22,001 nucleotides of DNA. Origin: CAZPKH01 sp964407165 (lineage in GTDB: Bacteria; Bacteroidota; Bacteroidia; Bacteroidales; Muribaculaceae). The stretch lies in the NCBI GenBank assembly GCA_964407165.1, contig CAYOUJ010000038.1, forward strand, positions 1 through 22,001, read 5' to 3'. The notes beneath the pieces were generated by a model. That model made no database searches, was not told the DNA's origin, and saw only the letters and a program-made list of their open reading frames with translations. Positions 13,797 through 22,001 of the stretch are shown here, one piece after another. How positions within the stretch are numbered: the first letter of the stretch is position 1; every line of letters starts with the position of its first letter. The translations under genes and the position numbers were made by a program.

Positions 13797-15356
13797 ATGG
13801 ACACGTTGAAATACCCAATAGGGATGCAGTCGTTTGAGCGTCTGCGCAACGACGGCAGTGTGTACGTCGACAAGACAGAATATGTCTGGCGTATGACTCA
13901 TTCCGGAGCCAACACTTACTTCCTGAGCCGTCCCCGGCGGTTCGGCAAGAGCCTGCTGCTGTCGACCATCGAGGCATATTTCTTAGGGAAGAAACACCTT
14001 TTCGACGGCCTATACCTTGGCGAGCACGAGACCGAGTGGCCAACCTATCCGGTTATCCATATCGACATGAGTGATATACAGGCCACAGATTCTAAGCGTC
14101 TTGAAGAGGATCTTAGCCTGACACTCAAAAAGTATGCCGACCGATACGGTGTGCCGTACAATGCTGAAACGGGCTCGTTAGGCAAGCGTTTCGGATCCCT
14201 TATGCGAGATATTCATGATAAGACGGGCAAGGATGTAGTAGTGCTTATCGACGAATATGACAAGGGCATCATCGAAGTGCTCGACAATGCTGAGGAACTG
14301 GAGATAAACCAAGATCTCCTGCGTCCGTTCTTCGCCCAGATCAAGTCATGTAATGACATCCTCCGCTTCTGCCTTATAACGGGTGTGGCCCGCTTCCGCC
14401 ATTACACCATATTCTCAGGGTTCAACAATCCCAAGGACATATCCATGGATACAGACTATGCCGCAATCTGTGGCATCACTGAGGAGGAACTTCTCGGATA
14501 TTTTACCCCTGGAATTGAGTCTATGGCAGAGGCGGAAGGTGTTGCTTTCGATGCCATGGTTGGTGAGTTGCGCCTAAAGTATGACGGCTATCGCTTTACC
14601 CGGTCGAATACGCTTGTATACAATCCTTTCAGTATCCTTAACTGCTTTGATGAACAGTCGATGGATGACTTCTGGATCAAATCCGGCAACTCGAAGGTGT
14701 TTGTCAAATATCTTGCAAAGTCAGACTTCGATGTTACAAAGATAGAATATGTCAGGAGTGACAAGGAGGAGATGGAGGGGACATTCAAGGCTGACAACCC
14801 CATACCTCTTCTCTTCCAGACCGGCTATCTTACCATTAAAGACTTCAAGCGCGGACGTTATTATTTGGGCATACCCAACGGCGAAGTGCGCAAGGCTCTT
14901 GTCGACGAACTCGTGCCGCAATACATGGGCACCTCCTTAAGCAACTTCCGTACGCGTCTCGATGATATACAGGATGCAGTGATGGACGGTGAGCCGGAGA
15001 CACTGCTTGTCAATCTTCAGTCGCTCTTTGCTTCCGTGCCGTATCAAGACATAGATGTGCCCCGTCTCGAGAAATATTACCATGTGATGGTGTACCAGAT
15101 ATTTCTGATGCTTGGAATAGACGCCCGCAGCGAGATCTCGATGAGCGGCGGCCGCATCGACCTGCTGGTCAAGGCGCAACATTACGTCTACGTCATGGAG
15201 TTCAAGCTCGACGGCTCGCCCGAGGAGGCTTTAGCCCAGATCGACAGCCACGCATACGCCCTGCCGTGGAAGGCTGACGGCCGCAAGGTCTTCAAGATCG
15301 GCGTCAACTTCTCCTCCGTCACCCGCACCCTCACCTCCTGGGCCATCGACGGGTAG
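13797..15356 (+). CDS. AAA-ATPase-like protein with C-terminal PD-(D/E)XK nuclease domain
   Basis: This 519-aa protein has the two-domain layout of a family greatly expanded in Bacteroidales: an AAA-ATPase-like N-terminal domain (PF09820 type) and a PD-(D/E)XK nuclease domain (PF08011, formerly DUF1703). The N-terminus YPIGMQSFERLR...YVDKT leads to a Walker A-like RPRRFGKS (45-52). Walker B is VVVLIDEYDK, with D152 and E153. The nuclease end shows GGRIDLLV with D455 and EFK with E468 and K470. A Q481/Y487 pair follows, so the catalytic set looks complete. The true function is unknown; roles in mobile-element or defence biology have been suggested for such proteins, but nothing here proves one. 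It has its own promoter behind the rpoC terminator. No partner gene, inverted ends or target-site duplication are visible. Its middle part is AT-richer than its neighbours, which suggests transfer. Confidence 0.9.
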   Translation: MDTLKYPIGMQSFERLRNDGSVYVDKTEYVWRMTHSGANTYFLSRPRRFGKSLLLSTIEAYFLGKKHLFDGLYLGEHETEWPTYPVIHIDMSDIQATDSKRLEEDLSLTLKKYADRYGVPYNAETGSLGKRFGSLMRDIHDKTGKDVVVLIDEYDKGIIEVLDNAEELEINQDLLRPFFAQIKSCNDILRFCLITGVARFRHYTIFSGFNNPKDISMDTDYAAICGITEEELLGYFTPGIESMAEAEGVAFDAMVGELRLKYDGYRFTRSNTLVYNPFSILNCFDEQSMDDFWIKSGNSKVFVKYLAKSDFDVTKIEYVRSDKEEMEGTFKADNPIPLLFQTGYLTIKDFKRGRYYLGIPNGEVRKALVDELVPQYMGTSLSNFRTRLDDIQDAVMDGEPETLLVNLQSLFASVPYQDIDVPRLEKYYHVMVYQIFLMLGIDARSEISMSGGRIDLLVKAQHYVYVMEFKLDGSPEEALAQIDSHAYALPWKADGRKVFKIGVNFSSVTRTLTSWAIDG

Positions 15357-15380
15357 CCGCGAAAATAGTTTGGGGTAAGT

Positions 15381-15412
15381 AGCCGTCGGCTCGTAGTTTT
15401 TTCGTAACTTTG
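15381..15412 (+). promoter_or_regulatory. Promoter of typA with an operator-like dyad
   Basis: TAACTTTG (15405-15412) is a perfect Bacteroidota -7 element 20 nt before the typA ATG. The place where TTTG should lie, about 19-20 bp upstream, instead carries the dyad AGCCG-T-CGGCT (15381-15391). The nearest TTTG is at 15369-15372, too far away. Weak constitutive activity or help from a regulator bound at the dyad is inferred. Confidence 0.65.
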
Positions 15413-15432
15413 CAGGCTGAAAAAACTTGCTT

Positions 15433-17229
15433 ATGCAGAATATACGTAACATCGCTATCATCGCCCACGTCGACCACGGCAAAACCACCCTCGTCGACAA
15501 GATGCTGATGGCTGGAAATCTCTTCCGCGACAACCAGGCTACCGGCGAACTTATACTCGACAACAACGACCTGGAGCGCGAGCGCGGCATCACCATCCTC
15601 TCCAAGAACGTTTCGATAAACTACAACGGCTATAAAATCAACATTATAGACACCCCGGGACATGCCGACTTCGGCGGCGAGGTGGAGCGCGTGCTCAACA
15701 TGGCCGACGGCTGCCTGCTGCTGGTCGACGCTTTCGAGGGACCGATGCCGCAGACGCGCTTCGTGCTGCAGAAGGCCATACAGATGGGCCTCAAGCCCGT
15801 GGTGGTCATCAACAAGGTAGACAAGCCCAACTGCCGCCCCGACGAGGTGCAGGAGATGGTGTTCGACCTGATGTTCAACCTCGACGCCACCGAGGAGCAG
15901 CTCGACTTCCCCACCGTCTACGGCTCCGCCAAGCAGGGGTGGATGAGCGACGACTGGCGCAAGCCCACCGACAACATCCGCGCCGTGCTCGACGCCATCA
16001 TCGACTTCATACCGGCTCCGCAGACGCTCGAGGGTCCCGCGCAGATGCTCATCACCTCCCTCGACTACAGCAGCTACGTCGGCCGCATCGCCATCGGCCG
16101 CGTCCACCGCGGCACCCTCCGCGAGGGGATGGAGATTGGCCTGTGCAAGAAAGACGGCACGGTCGTGCGCCAGAAAATCAAGGAGCTGCACGTCTTCGAG
16201 GGGATGGGGCGCAAGAAGGTGTCGGAGGTCAGTTCCGGCGACATCAGCGCCCTGGTCGGCATCGACGGATTTGAGATCGGCGACACAGTGGCCGACCCCG
16301 AAAACCCCGAGCCTCTTCCCCGCATAGCCATCGACGAGCCCACGATGTCGATGACTTTCACTATCAACGACTCACCATTCTTCGGCCGCGACGGCAAATA
16401 CGTCACCTCGCGGCACATCGGCGACCGCCTGCGCCGCGAGCTCGACAAGAACCTCGCCCTGCGCGTGGCGCGCACCGACAAGGAGGACCAGTGGATAGTC
16501 TACGGCCGTGGCGTGCTCCACCTGAGCGTGCTCATCGAGACCATGCGCCGCGAAGGCTACGAGCTACAGGTGGGCCAGCCGCAGGTGATAGTCAAGGAGA
16601 TAGGCGGCCGCAAGTGCGAGCCGGTGGAGCTGCTGACCATCAACGTGCCCGAGGAATATTCCTCCAAGATGATCGACATGGTCACCCGCCGCAAGGGTGA
16701 GATGACCTCGATGCAGGTGCAGAACGACCGCGTGCACCTCGAGTTCCAGATACCCTCGCGCGGAATCATCGGCCTGCGCAACAACGTGCTCACTGCCTCC
16801 GCCGGCGAGGCCATCATGGCTCACCGCTTCCTCGAGTACCAGCCCTGGAAGGGCGACATCGAGCGCCGAACCAACGGCTCGCTCATAGCCATGGAGGGCG
16901 GCACGGCTTACGCATACGCCATCGACAAGCTGCAAGACCGCGGCCGGTTCTTCATCTTCCCCCAGGAAGAGGTCTACGCCGGACAGGTGGTAGGCGAGAA
17001 CGCCAAGGACAACGACATCGTGGTCAACGTCACCAAGTCGAAGAAACTCACCAACATGCGCGCCAGCGGCGCCGACGACAAGGCCCGCATCATTCCCCCC
17101 GTGGTGTTCAGCCTCGAGGAGGCCCTGGAATACATCAAGGAGGATGAATATGTGGAGGTTACCCCCCACCACCTGCGCCTGCGCAAGATTATACTCGACG
17201 AGCTGGAGCGCAAGCGCGCAGCCCGTTGA
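15433..17229 (+). CDS. typA: Ribosome-associated GTPase TypA/BipA
   Basis: BipA is a translational GTPase related to EF-G that binds ribosomes, aids 50S assembly and matters under cold and other stress. The 598-aa protein has AHVDHGKT (11-18), RGITI (51-55), DTPGHADF (73-80) and NKVDK (127-131). The EF-G-like beta-barrel and alpha/beta domains follow. The BipA-specific C-terminal region includes IPSRGIIGLRNN and a basic tail ending LERKRAAR. I chose ATG at 15433 (MQNIRNIAIIAHVDHG). A TTG two codons earlier would add only Met-Leu and is less likely. It has its own -7 promoter element, and tamB begins 15 nt after its stop. Confidence 0.98.
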   Translation: MQNIRNIAIIAHVDHGKTTLVDKMLMAGNLFRDNQATGELILDNNDLERERGITILSKNVSINYNGYKINIIDTPGHADFGGEVERVLNMADGCLLLVDAFEGPMPQTRFVLQKAIQMGLKPVVVINKVDKPNCRPDEVQEMVFDLMFNLDATEEQLDFPTVYGSAKQGWMSDDWRKPTDNIRAVLDAIIDFIPAPQTLEGPAQMLITSLDYSSYVGRIAIGRVHRGTLREGMEIGLCKKDGTVVRQKIKELHVFEGMGRKKVSEVSSGDISALVGIDGFEIGDTVADPENPEPLPRIAIDEPTMSMTFTINDSPFFGRDGKYVTSRHIGDRLRRELDKNLALRVARTDKEDQWIVYGRGVLHLSVLIETMRREGYELQVGQPQVIVKEIGGRKCEPVELLTINVPEEYSSKMIDMVTRRKGEMTSMQVQNDRVHLEFQIPSRGIIGLRNNVLTASAGEAIMAHRFLEYQPWKGDIERRTNGSLIAMEGGTAYAYAIDKLQDRGRFFIFPQEEVYAGQVVGENAKDNDIVVNVTKSKKLTNMRASGADDKARIIPPVVFSLEEALEYIKEDEYVEVTPHHLRLRKIILDELERKRAAR

Positions 17230-17244
17230 CGCCCGTACGGCCAG

Positions 17245-20200
17245 ATGCTGAAGACGACGTACAAAATAGTGCGGACAGTAGTGGTCACAGTTCTGTTGCT
17301 GGGACTTGTGCTGCCCGCGCTGTTGTATGTCACCCTCACCCTGCCACCGGTGCAAAACCGGCTGCGCGGCACCGCCGAAGACCAGCTCACCAAGTTGCTC
17401 GGCGTCGAGGTTAGCATCGGCCGCCTCGACTTCTCCCCTTTCAACCGCCTCACCCTCCACGACGTCGCCTTGGTAGGGGAGGGATGCGACACTATCGCTA
17501 CCATCGGACGCCTCGGCGCCGGCATCAACCTGACACAGCTGGTCGTAAACGAGAAGATAGTGGTGACTTTCGCCGAGATAATCCGCCTGAACGGCCACAT
17601 CCGGCGCGCCACTCCCGACGCCCCGCTCAACATCCAGCCCATCATCGACGCCCTTTCACCCAAGGATTCCAACAAGCCGCCCACACAGTTCGACTTCAAG
17701 GTCTGCACCGTCATCATACGCCAGTCGGCGCTGACTTACGACGTGCTCTCAGAGCCGGCTCCGGAGGAGGGACGCTTCGACGTGAACCATGTGGCCATTA
17801 GCAACCTGCGCGCCGACATTGCCCTGCCGCGCATGGCCAATGACGACTTCTCGTTCGACATCTCCCAGCTCGCATTTGCCGAGCGCAGCGGGCTTCGCCT
17901 AAAGAGCTTGCGCGGCAACTATCACGTCACCGCCACCGCGCTGACCGCCCAAAAGCCGGTCCTGGAAGTCAACGACTCCAAACTGCTTCTTGGTGATGTC
18001 TCTCTGAAATACAATTCATTCAAAACCATCGGCGAGGACCTCAAGTGCGCTGGCATCGACCTTGCGTTGCTCCCCGGCACCGTCATACTCCTCTCAAATT
18101 TTTCTCCCCTCCTGCCGGCTTTGAGTTACGTAGACACTCCGTTTGCCGTCGAAGCCCACATTACCGGCGCACTCAACGACCTTGACATCAACTTCTTAAA
18201 GATAACCACACCCGACTCTCACGTGGGCGTGGACATCAAGGCATCCGTGGCCGGCTTGCTCGACGGAGCACTCGACGTGGAAGTCCCCCGCCTGGAGGTC
18301 AACGGCAACGGTGCACGGTTTGTGGATGTTATCTCACACTTTGCCACCCTCCCTACCGAGCCGGCCGCTATGCTGTCACGTGCCGGTGACATAACTGTGG
18401 TCGGCACAGGATATTACTCCGACACGCGCGCTTCTTTCGACGGGCGCGTCACCACCGGTCTCGGCACTGTCGACCTCGACGCTTCGCTCAGCCGAAGCGG
18501 CCAGGCCATCACCGTTGACGGCCACGTGGAGACTGCCGAGTTTGACCTTGGCAACCTCTTGGCAAACAGCGATCTGGGCTTGCTGTCAGTGTCGGCGGAT
18601 GTCGAGGCGTCGTTCAACCGACGCCTCACAGCGGGCAGCTTTGACGGAGTAGTCTCCCGAATTGATTACAAAGGGCACACAATCAATGATATAACCGCAG
18701 ATGTTGACTATTCGGGCAACGCCGTCGGTGGCGTGGTCAGCATTGCCGATCCTGAGCTGGATTTCAACATTGAGGGCAGCATAAACCTCGCAGGTGAGAT
18801 ACCGCAGCTCAACGTCGATTTTACTGCTGCTGCCGTAAACCTCGCCATGATCGGCGTCAACACCCGCTGGCCCGACCACCGCCTCTGGTTCGAGGGCACA
18901 GCCCAGCTCTCCGGCAAGTCGCTCAACAGTTGTGTCGGCACTCTGTCGATCGACTATGTGCACTTTGTCGATGGCAACGGCAAAGGCCTCTTCCTTGATG
19001 AAATTATCATAGACACAGACAACCTCTCACAGCCACAGTATTTTAGCATAAATTCAGAATTCATATCCGGCCGACTCGACGGCACATACACCATCACTTC
19101 GCTCCCCGCCACCGTGCAGACTCTGCTCTCGCAAGTCATGCCTGCGCTCGTGCCTGCTCCTGCCCATGAGCAGCAGTCGGATGACAATTTCGACTTCGCA
19201 TTTACTCTTCATCCTGTCGACAAGATTAACGCGCTGGTCAAGCTGCCCGTAAACATGGCTGACGATATCGATCTCAGCGGCTCGATGAACAGCGCCGACG
19301 GAACCATGTCGGTTGCTCTCCTGGCTCCATACATCATTCAGGGCGGCGCCATGCTCGTGGGCACCAGCGTTACCGCCGATGTCTATGGAAACGACTCGCG
19401 CGCAGAGTTTTATCTCAACTCTACGGTCGTTACCAAGAAGGACCGCATAGATTTCACCATCTTTGCCGACGCCCTCAGCGACGCCGTCGACACCGAAATA
19501 GCCTGGAATTACAACCGCCCCAAACTCTACGAGGGTAAAGTATCGCTCTCTACAGCCTTCGCGCGCAATCCTGACGACAATGCGCTTACCACACGCATTG
19601 GGTTCAATCCCACCACTTTTGCAGTCGCCGACACTGTCTGGGACATCTCCCCGGGCATTGTCACCATAGTCGACGGCGTTATTAGTGCAGAGCACATAAA
19701 GGTAGGCCGCGAGGGGCAGTTCCTCACTATCGATGGCACCGTCGACAAAACCCCCGACTCACGGCTCTCTGTTGAGTTGTCGGACATCAACCTCGACTAC
19801 ATTTTCGAAACCCTGGGCATCGACAACGTGATGTTCGGCGGCGATGCAACAGGCACGTTCACAGCCTCCTCTCTACTCTCCGGCAAACCCGAGATGGCCA
19901 CCGACAACCTGTCTGTCCGCCGCCTGACTTACAACCACTCCCTCATGGGCGACGCACTCATCTCAGCCGCCTGGGACAATCCCTCAAAGGCCATCACCAT
20001 GAAGGCCGACATCACCCAGCCCAACGACCGCCACTCTTACGTCGACGGGCGCATCATGCCCATGACTGACTCCCTGGACTTTACCTTCGATGCCGACCGC
20101 ATACGCGTGGGATTCATGCTCCCCTTCATGTCTGCCTTTACCTCCGACGTCGACGGATACGCCTCCGGTCATGCCCGCCTGTGGGGCTCGTTCAAGTATA

Positions 20201-21762
20201 TCGACATGGTCGGCGACATCTACGCCGAAGACCTCAAGCTCAAGGTAGACTTCACTAACACTGTCTATTACGCCACCGACTCGGTACACCTGACCCCGGG
20301 CCATATCGACTTCGCAAACGTCGGCTTGACCGATATTTACGGCAACAAGGCGGTACTAAACGGCTGGCTCACACACGAGTTCTTCAAGCGCCCCCGCTTT
20401 GAGTTCGTCGTCACCGACGCCAAAGACCTCCTCGTCTACGACGTCAAGAAGCAGTCAGACGAAGACATCTGGTACGGACGCGTCTTCGCCGACGGTTCCG
20501 CGCGAGTCTACGGCGAGCCGGGCAAGGTGGACATCGGCATCAACGTCACTACCTGCCCAAAATCCACCTTCACCTTCGAGCTCTCTGACGCCGAGACCGC
20601 CTACGACTATAACTTCATCACCTTCCGCGACCGCGACCCCAAGCCCGTGGCCGACTCAGTGGCCGCCGAGCCCCAGGCCGTCCGCGATTTCTATAACCGC
20701 CGGACGCTGGCCAGCCAGGATGCACCCTCCATCTATACCATGGACATCAACGTCGCCGTGACACCACAGGCCGAGATCATACTCGTCATGGACCCCGTCG
20801 GAGGCGACAAAATCCGTGCCTACGGCTCCGGCGACCTGCGCATGACTTACAACTCCGGCACCGAAGACCTCCGCATGTACGGCGACTACACCCTCGAGCG
20901 GGGACACTATAACTTCACCCTCCAAGACATTATTGTCAAAGACTTTACAATAGCCGCCGGCAGCGCAATACGTTTCAACGGCGACCCGTATGCCGCGCAG
21001 CTCGACATGACCGCCCACTACGTGGTCAACGCCAACCTCGCCGACCTCGACGAGTCGTTCCTCACCGACGTCGACCTCAACCGCACAAACGTCCCCGTCA
21101 ACGCCGTCATGAAAATTTCCGGCGATATGCGCCAGCCCGACATCGACTTCGACCTCGCGTTCCCGACCCTCAACTCCGACGTCTACCGCAAAGTGCGTTC
21201 CATCATCTCCACCGACGACATGATGAGCCGCCAGATAGTCTACCTCCTCGCCCTAAACCGCTTCTACACACCCGACTACATGACCGCCACCAAGGGCAAC
21301 GAGCTATTCTCCGTGGCCTCCTCCACTATCTCCTCGCAAATCAGCTCGCTGCTCGGACAGATCTCCGACTCCTGGAACATCGCCCCCTCACTGCGCTCCG
21401 ACAAGGGCGACTTCACCGACGTAGAGTTTGACCTCGCACTTTCCTCTACACTCCTCAACAACCGGTTGCTCCTCAACGGCAACTTCGGCTATCGCGACAA
21501 CGCCCTCAACAACAACTCCTTCATCGGCGACTTCGACATCGAATACCTCCTCAACCGCCAGGGAACATTCCGCCTCAAAGCCTACAACCGTTACAACGAC
21601 CAGAACTACTACATCAAGTCAGCCCTCACCACCCAGGGCGTCGGCATCCAGTTCCGCCACGACTTCGACAACATGTTCTCCTTCCTCCGTCGCAAGCGCA
21701 AATCATCCCCCGTCCCCTCCGACACATTATTATTATATACCCTCCCCGACACCATCAAGTAA
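17245..21762 (+). CDS. tamB: TamB-family inner membrane translocation/assembly protein
   Basis: TamB-like proteins span the periplasm as a long hydrophobic beta groove. They act in outer-membrane protein assembly and lipid transport; in Bacteroidota the partner is usually the Omp85 lipoprotein TamL. The 1505-aa product has one N-terminal membrane anchor (about residues 9-32), then LTLPPVQNRLRG and an AsmA-like start (VSIGRLDFSPFNRLTLHDV). Repetitive beta-strand sequence follows, and the C-terminal TamB domain (DUF490, from roughly 1166) contains YGDYTLERGHYNFTLQD and FNGDPYAAQLDMTAHY. A basic, probably disordered tail (FLRRKRKSSPVPSD) follows the family's usual end. ATG at 17245 lies 15 nt after typA, so the two are probably one operon. 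No tamA/tamL gene is in the window. The length is typical for the phylum. Confidence 0.93.
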   Translation: MLKTTYKIVRTVVVTVLLLGLVLPALLYVTLTLPPVQNRLRGTAEDQLTKLLGVEVSIGRLDFSPFNRLTLHDVALVGEGCDTIATIGRLGAGINLTQLVVNEKIVVTFAEIIRLNGHIRRATPDAPLNIQPIIDALSPKDSNKPPTQFDFKVCTVIIRQSALTYDVLSEPAPEEGRFDVNHVAISNLRADIALPRMANDDFSFDISQLAFAERSGLRLKSLRGNYHVTATALTAQKPVLEVNDSKLLLGDVSLKYNSFKTIGEDLKCAGIDLALLPGTVILLSNFSPLLPALSYVDTPFAVEAHITGALNDLDINFLKITTPDSHVGVDIKASVAGLLDGALDVEVPRLEVNGNGARFVDVISHFATLPTEPAAMLSRAGDITVVGTGYYSDTRASFDGRVTTGLGTVDLDASLSRSGQAITVDGHVETAEFDLGNLLANSDLGLLSVSADVEASFNRRLTAGSFDGVVSRIDYKGHTINDITADVDYSGNAVGGVVSIADPELDFNIEGSINLAGEIPQLNVDFTAAAVNLAMIGVNTRWPDHRLWFEGTAQLSGKSLNSCVGTLSIDYVHFVDGNGKGLFLDEIIIDTDNLSQPQYFSINSEFISGRLDGTYTITSLPATVQTLLSQVMPALVPAPAHEQQSDDNFDFAFTLHPVDKINALVKLPVNMADDIDLSGSMNSADGTMSVALLAPYIIQGGAMLVGTSVTADVYGNDSRAEFYLNSTVVTKKDRIDFTIFADALSDAVDTEIAWNYNRPKLYEGKVSLSTAFARNPDDNALTTRIGFNPTTFAVADTVWDISPGIVTIVDGVISAEHIKVGREGQFLTIDGTVDKTPDSRLSVELSDINLDYIFETLGIDNVMFGGDATGTFTASSLLSGKPEMATDNLSVRRLTYNHSLMGDALISAAWDNPSKAITMKADITQPNDRHSYVDGRIMPMTDSLDFTFDADRIRVGFMLPFMSAFTSDVDGYASGHARLWGSFKYIDMVGDIYAEDLKLKVDFTNTVYYATDSVHLTPGHIDFANVGLTDIYGNKAVLNGWLTHEFFKRPRFEFVVTDAKDLLVYDVKKQSDEDIWYGRVFADGSARVYGEPGKVDIGINVTTCPKSTFTFELSDAETAYDYNFITFRDRDPKPVADSVAAEPQAVRDFYNRRTLASQDAPSIYTMDINVAVTPQAEIILVMDPVGGDKIRAYGSGDLRMTYNSGTEDLRMYGDYTLERGHYNFTLQDIIVKDFTIAAGSAIRFNGDPYAAQLDMTAHYVVNANLADLDESFLTDVDLNRTNVPVNAVMKISGDMRQPDIDFDLAFPTLNSDVYRKVRSIISTDDMMSRQIVYLLALNRFYTPDYMTATKGNELFSVASSTISSQISSLLGQISDSWNIAPSLRSDKGDFTDVEFDLALSSTLLNNRLLLNGNFGYRDNALNNNSFIGDFDIEYLLNRQGTFRLKAYNRYNDQNYYIKSALTTQGVGIQFRHDFDNMFSFLRRKRKSSPVPSDTLLLYTLPDTIK

Positions 21763-22001
21763 GGAGGGCGGCCGTCCCCGGCCGCACCCCCCGCCTTGAC
21801 CGCCCGCTGCGAGCGTCAGCGAGCCGCATCGGGCACAGCGGCGGCCGTCAGGCCGGCGCCACCGTAGTGGCGCGCTTTGCGCGTCACCTCCCCGCCTTGG
21901 CCCCCCATCATGGAGGCGTTTCGGCTCGATTGTTTAGCCCTACAAGGTTAAAGTAGGTTAAAAATCACGGGCCTGAAACAGGCAACTCGCTGACTGTTAG
22001 C
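21763..22001 (+). other. GC-rich, hairpin-rich intergenic region after tamB
   Basis: No coding sequence is supported in these 239 bases. There are four short hairpins: GCGGCCG/CGGCCGC with loop TCCC (21768-21785), GCGCCAC/GTGGCGC with loop CGTA (21856-21873), CGCGC/GCGCG with loop TTT (21871-21883) and GCCTG/CAGGC with loop AAA (21971-21983). The second and third share three bases and would be alternatives. The 10-mer CCCCGCCTTG occurs at 21789 and 21890. None has a T run, so the tamB terminator is not certain; the first hairpin, 5 nt after the stop, is the best candidate. Confidence 0.5.
21945..21963 (+). repeat. Two-copy 10-bp direct repeat
   Basis: AGGTTAAAGT (21945-21954) is followed directly by AGGTTAAAA (21955-21963). 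The 10-bp period places both copies on the same face of the helix, as for a tandem protein-binding site. It lies in the A/T-rich part of the last intergenic region and could belong to the regulation of whatever gene begins beyond the window. Confidence 0.45.

Noticed and set aside
13797..15356. The ATPase/nuclease gene as part of an insertion sequence or multi-gene defence island
   Set aside because: No terminal inverted repeats, target duplication, integrase, methyltransferase or other partner gene is visible. Both flanking genes are complete housekeeping genes.

Overview
This 22-kb window is a conserved translation and transcription core locus of a GC-rich member of the order Bacteroidales (Bacteroidota). 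The gene order, the protein sequences, the A-rich leaders without Shine-Dalgarno sequences and two copies of the Bacteroidota -7 promoter element (TAnnTTTG) all support this. A Muribaculaceae-like gut organism is my best guess, from overall resemblance only. Every gene I can support lies on the + strand.

Layout. Positions 1-264 hold tRNA-Tyr (5' end cut off by the window edge), tRNA-Gly(TCC) and tRNA-Thr(GGT). A 236-nt leader follows, then tuf (501-1688), two GC-rich hairpins and tRNA-Trp. Next come secE, nusG, rplK, rplA, rplJ and rplL (1850-4946). A 454-nt spacer opens with a strong terminator-like hairpin and then carries repeat and hairpin motifs. rpoB (5401-9228) and rpoC (9344-13681) follow, and a strong intrinsic terminator closes the unit. 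The order tRNA-Tyr/Gly/Thr-tuf also occurs in enterobacteria, and tuf-tRNA-Trp-secE-nusG-rplKAJL-rpoBC is widespread in bacteria, so this part is ancestral.

The only accessory-looking gene is at 13797-15356. It encodes a 519-aa AAA-ATPase-like protein with a C-terminal PD-(D/E)XK nuclease domain. It sits between the rpoC terminator and typA and has its own near-perfect Bacteroidota promoter. Its middle part is clearly AT-richer than the surrounding genes, while its nuclease end is GC-rich. Downstream are typA/bipA (15433-17229) and, 15 nt later, tamB (17245-21762), probably one transcription unit. The last 239 bases are a GC-rich, hairpin-rich intergenic stretch that runs off the window.

How the genes work together. 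EF-Tu, four tRNAs, L11, L1, L10 and L7/L12 supply the elongation machinery, SecE serves the translocon, and NusG with RpoB and RpoC supplies transcription. BipA is a ribosome-associated GTPase linked to subunit assembly and stress. TamB serves the cell envelope. I saw no CRISPR array, no insertion sequence with ends and no clearly new multi-gene system. The best leads are the nuclease gene with its mosaic composition and the non-coding structure in the tuf, rplK, rpoB and typA leaders.
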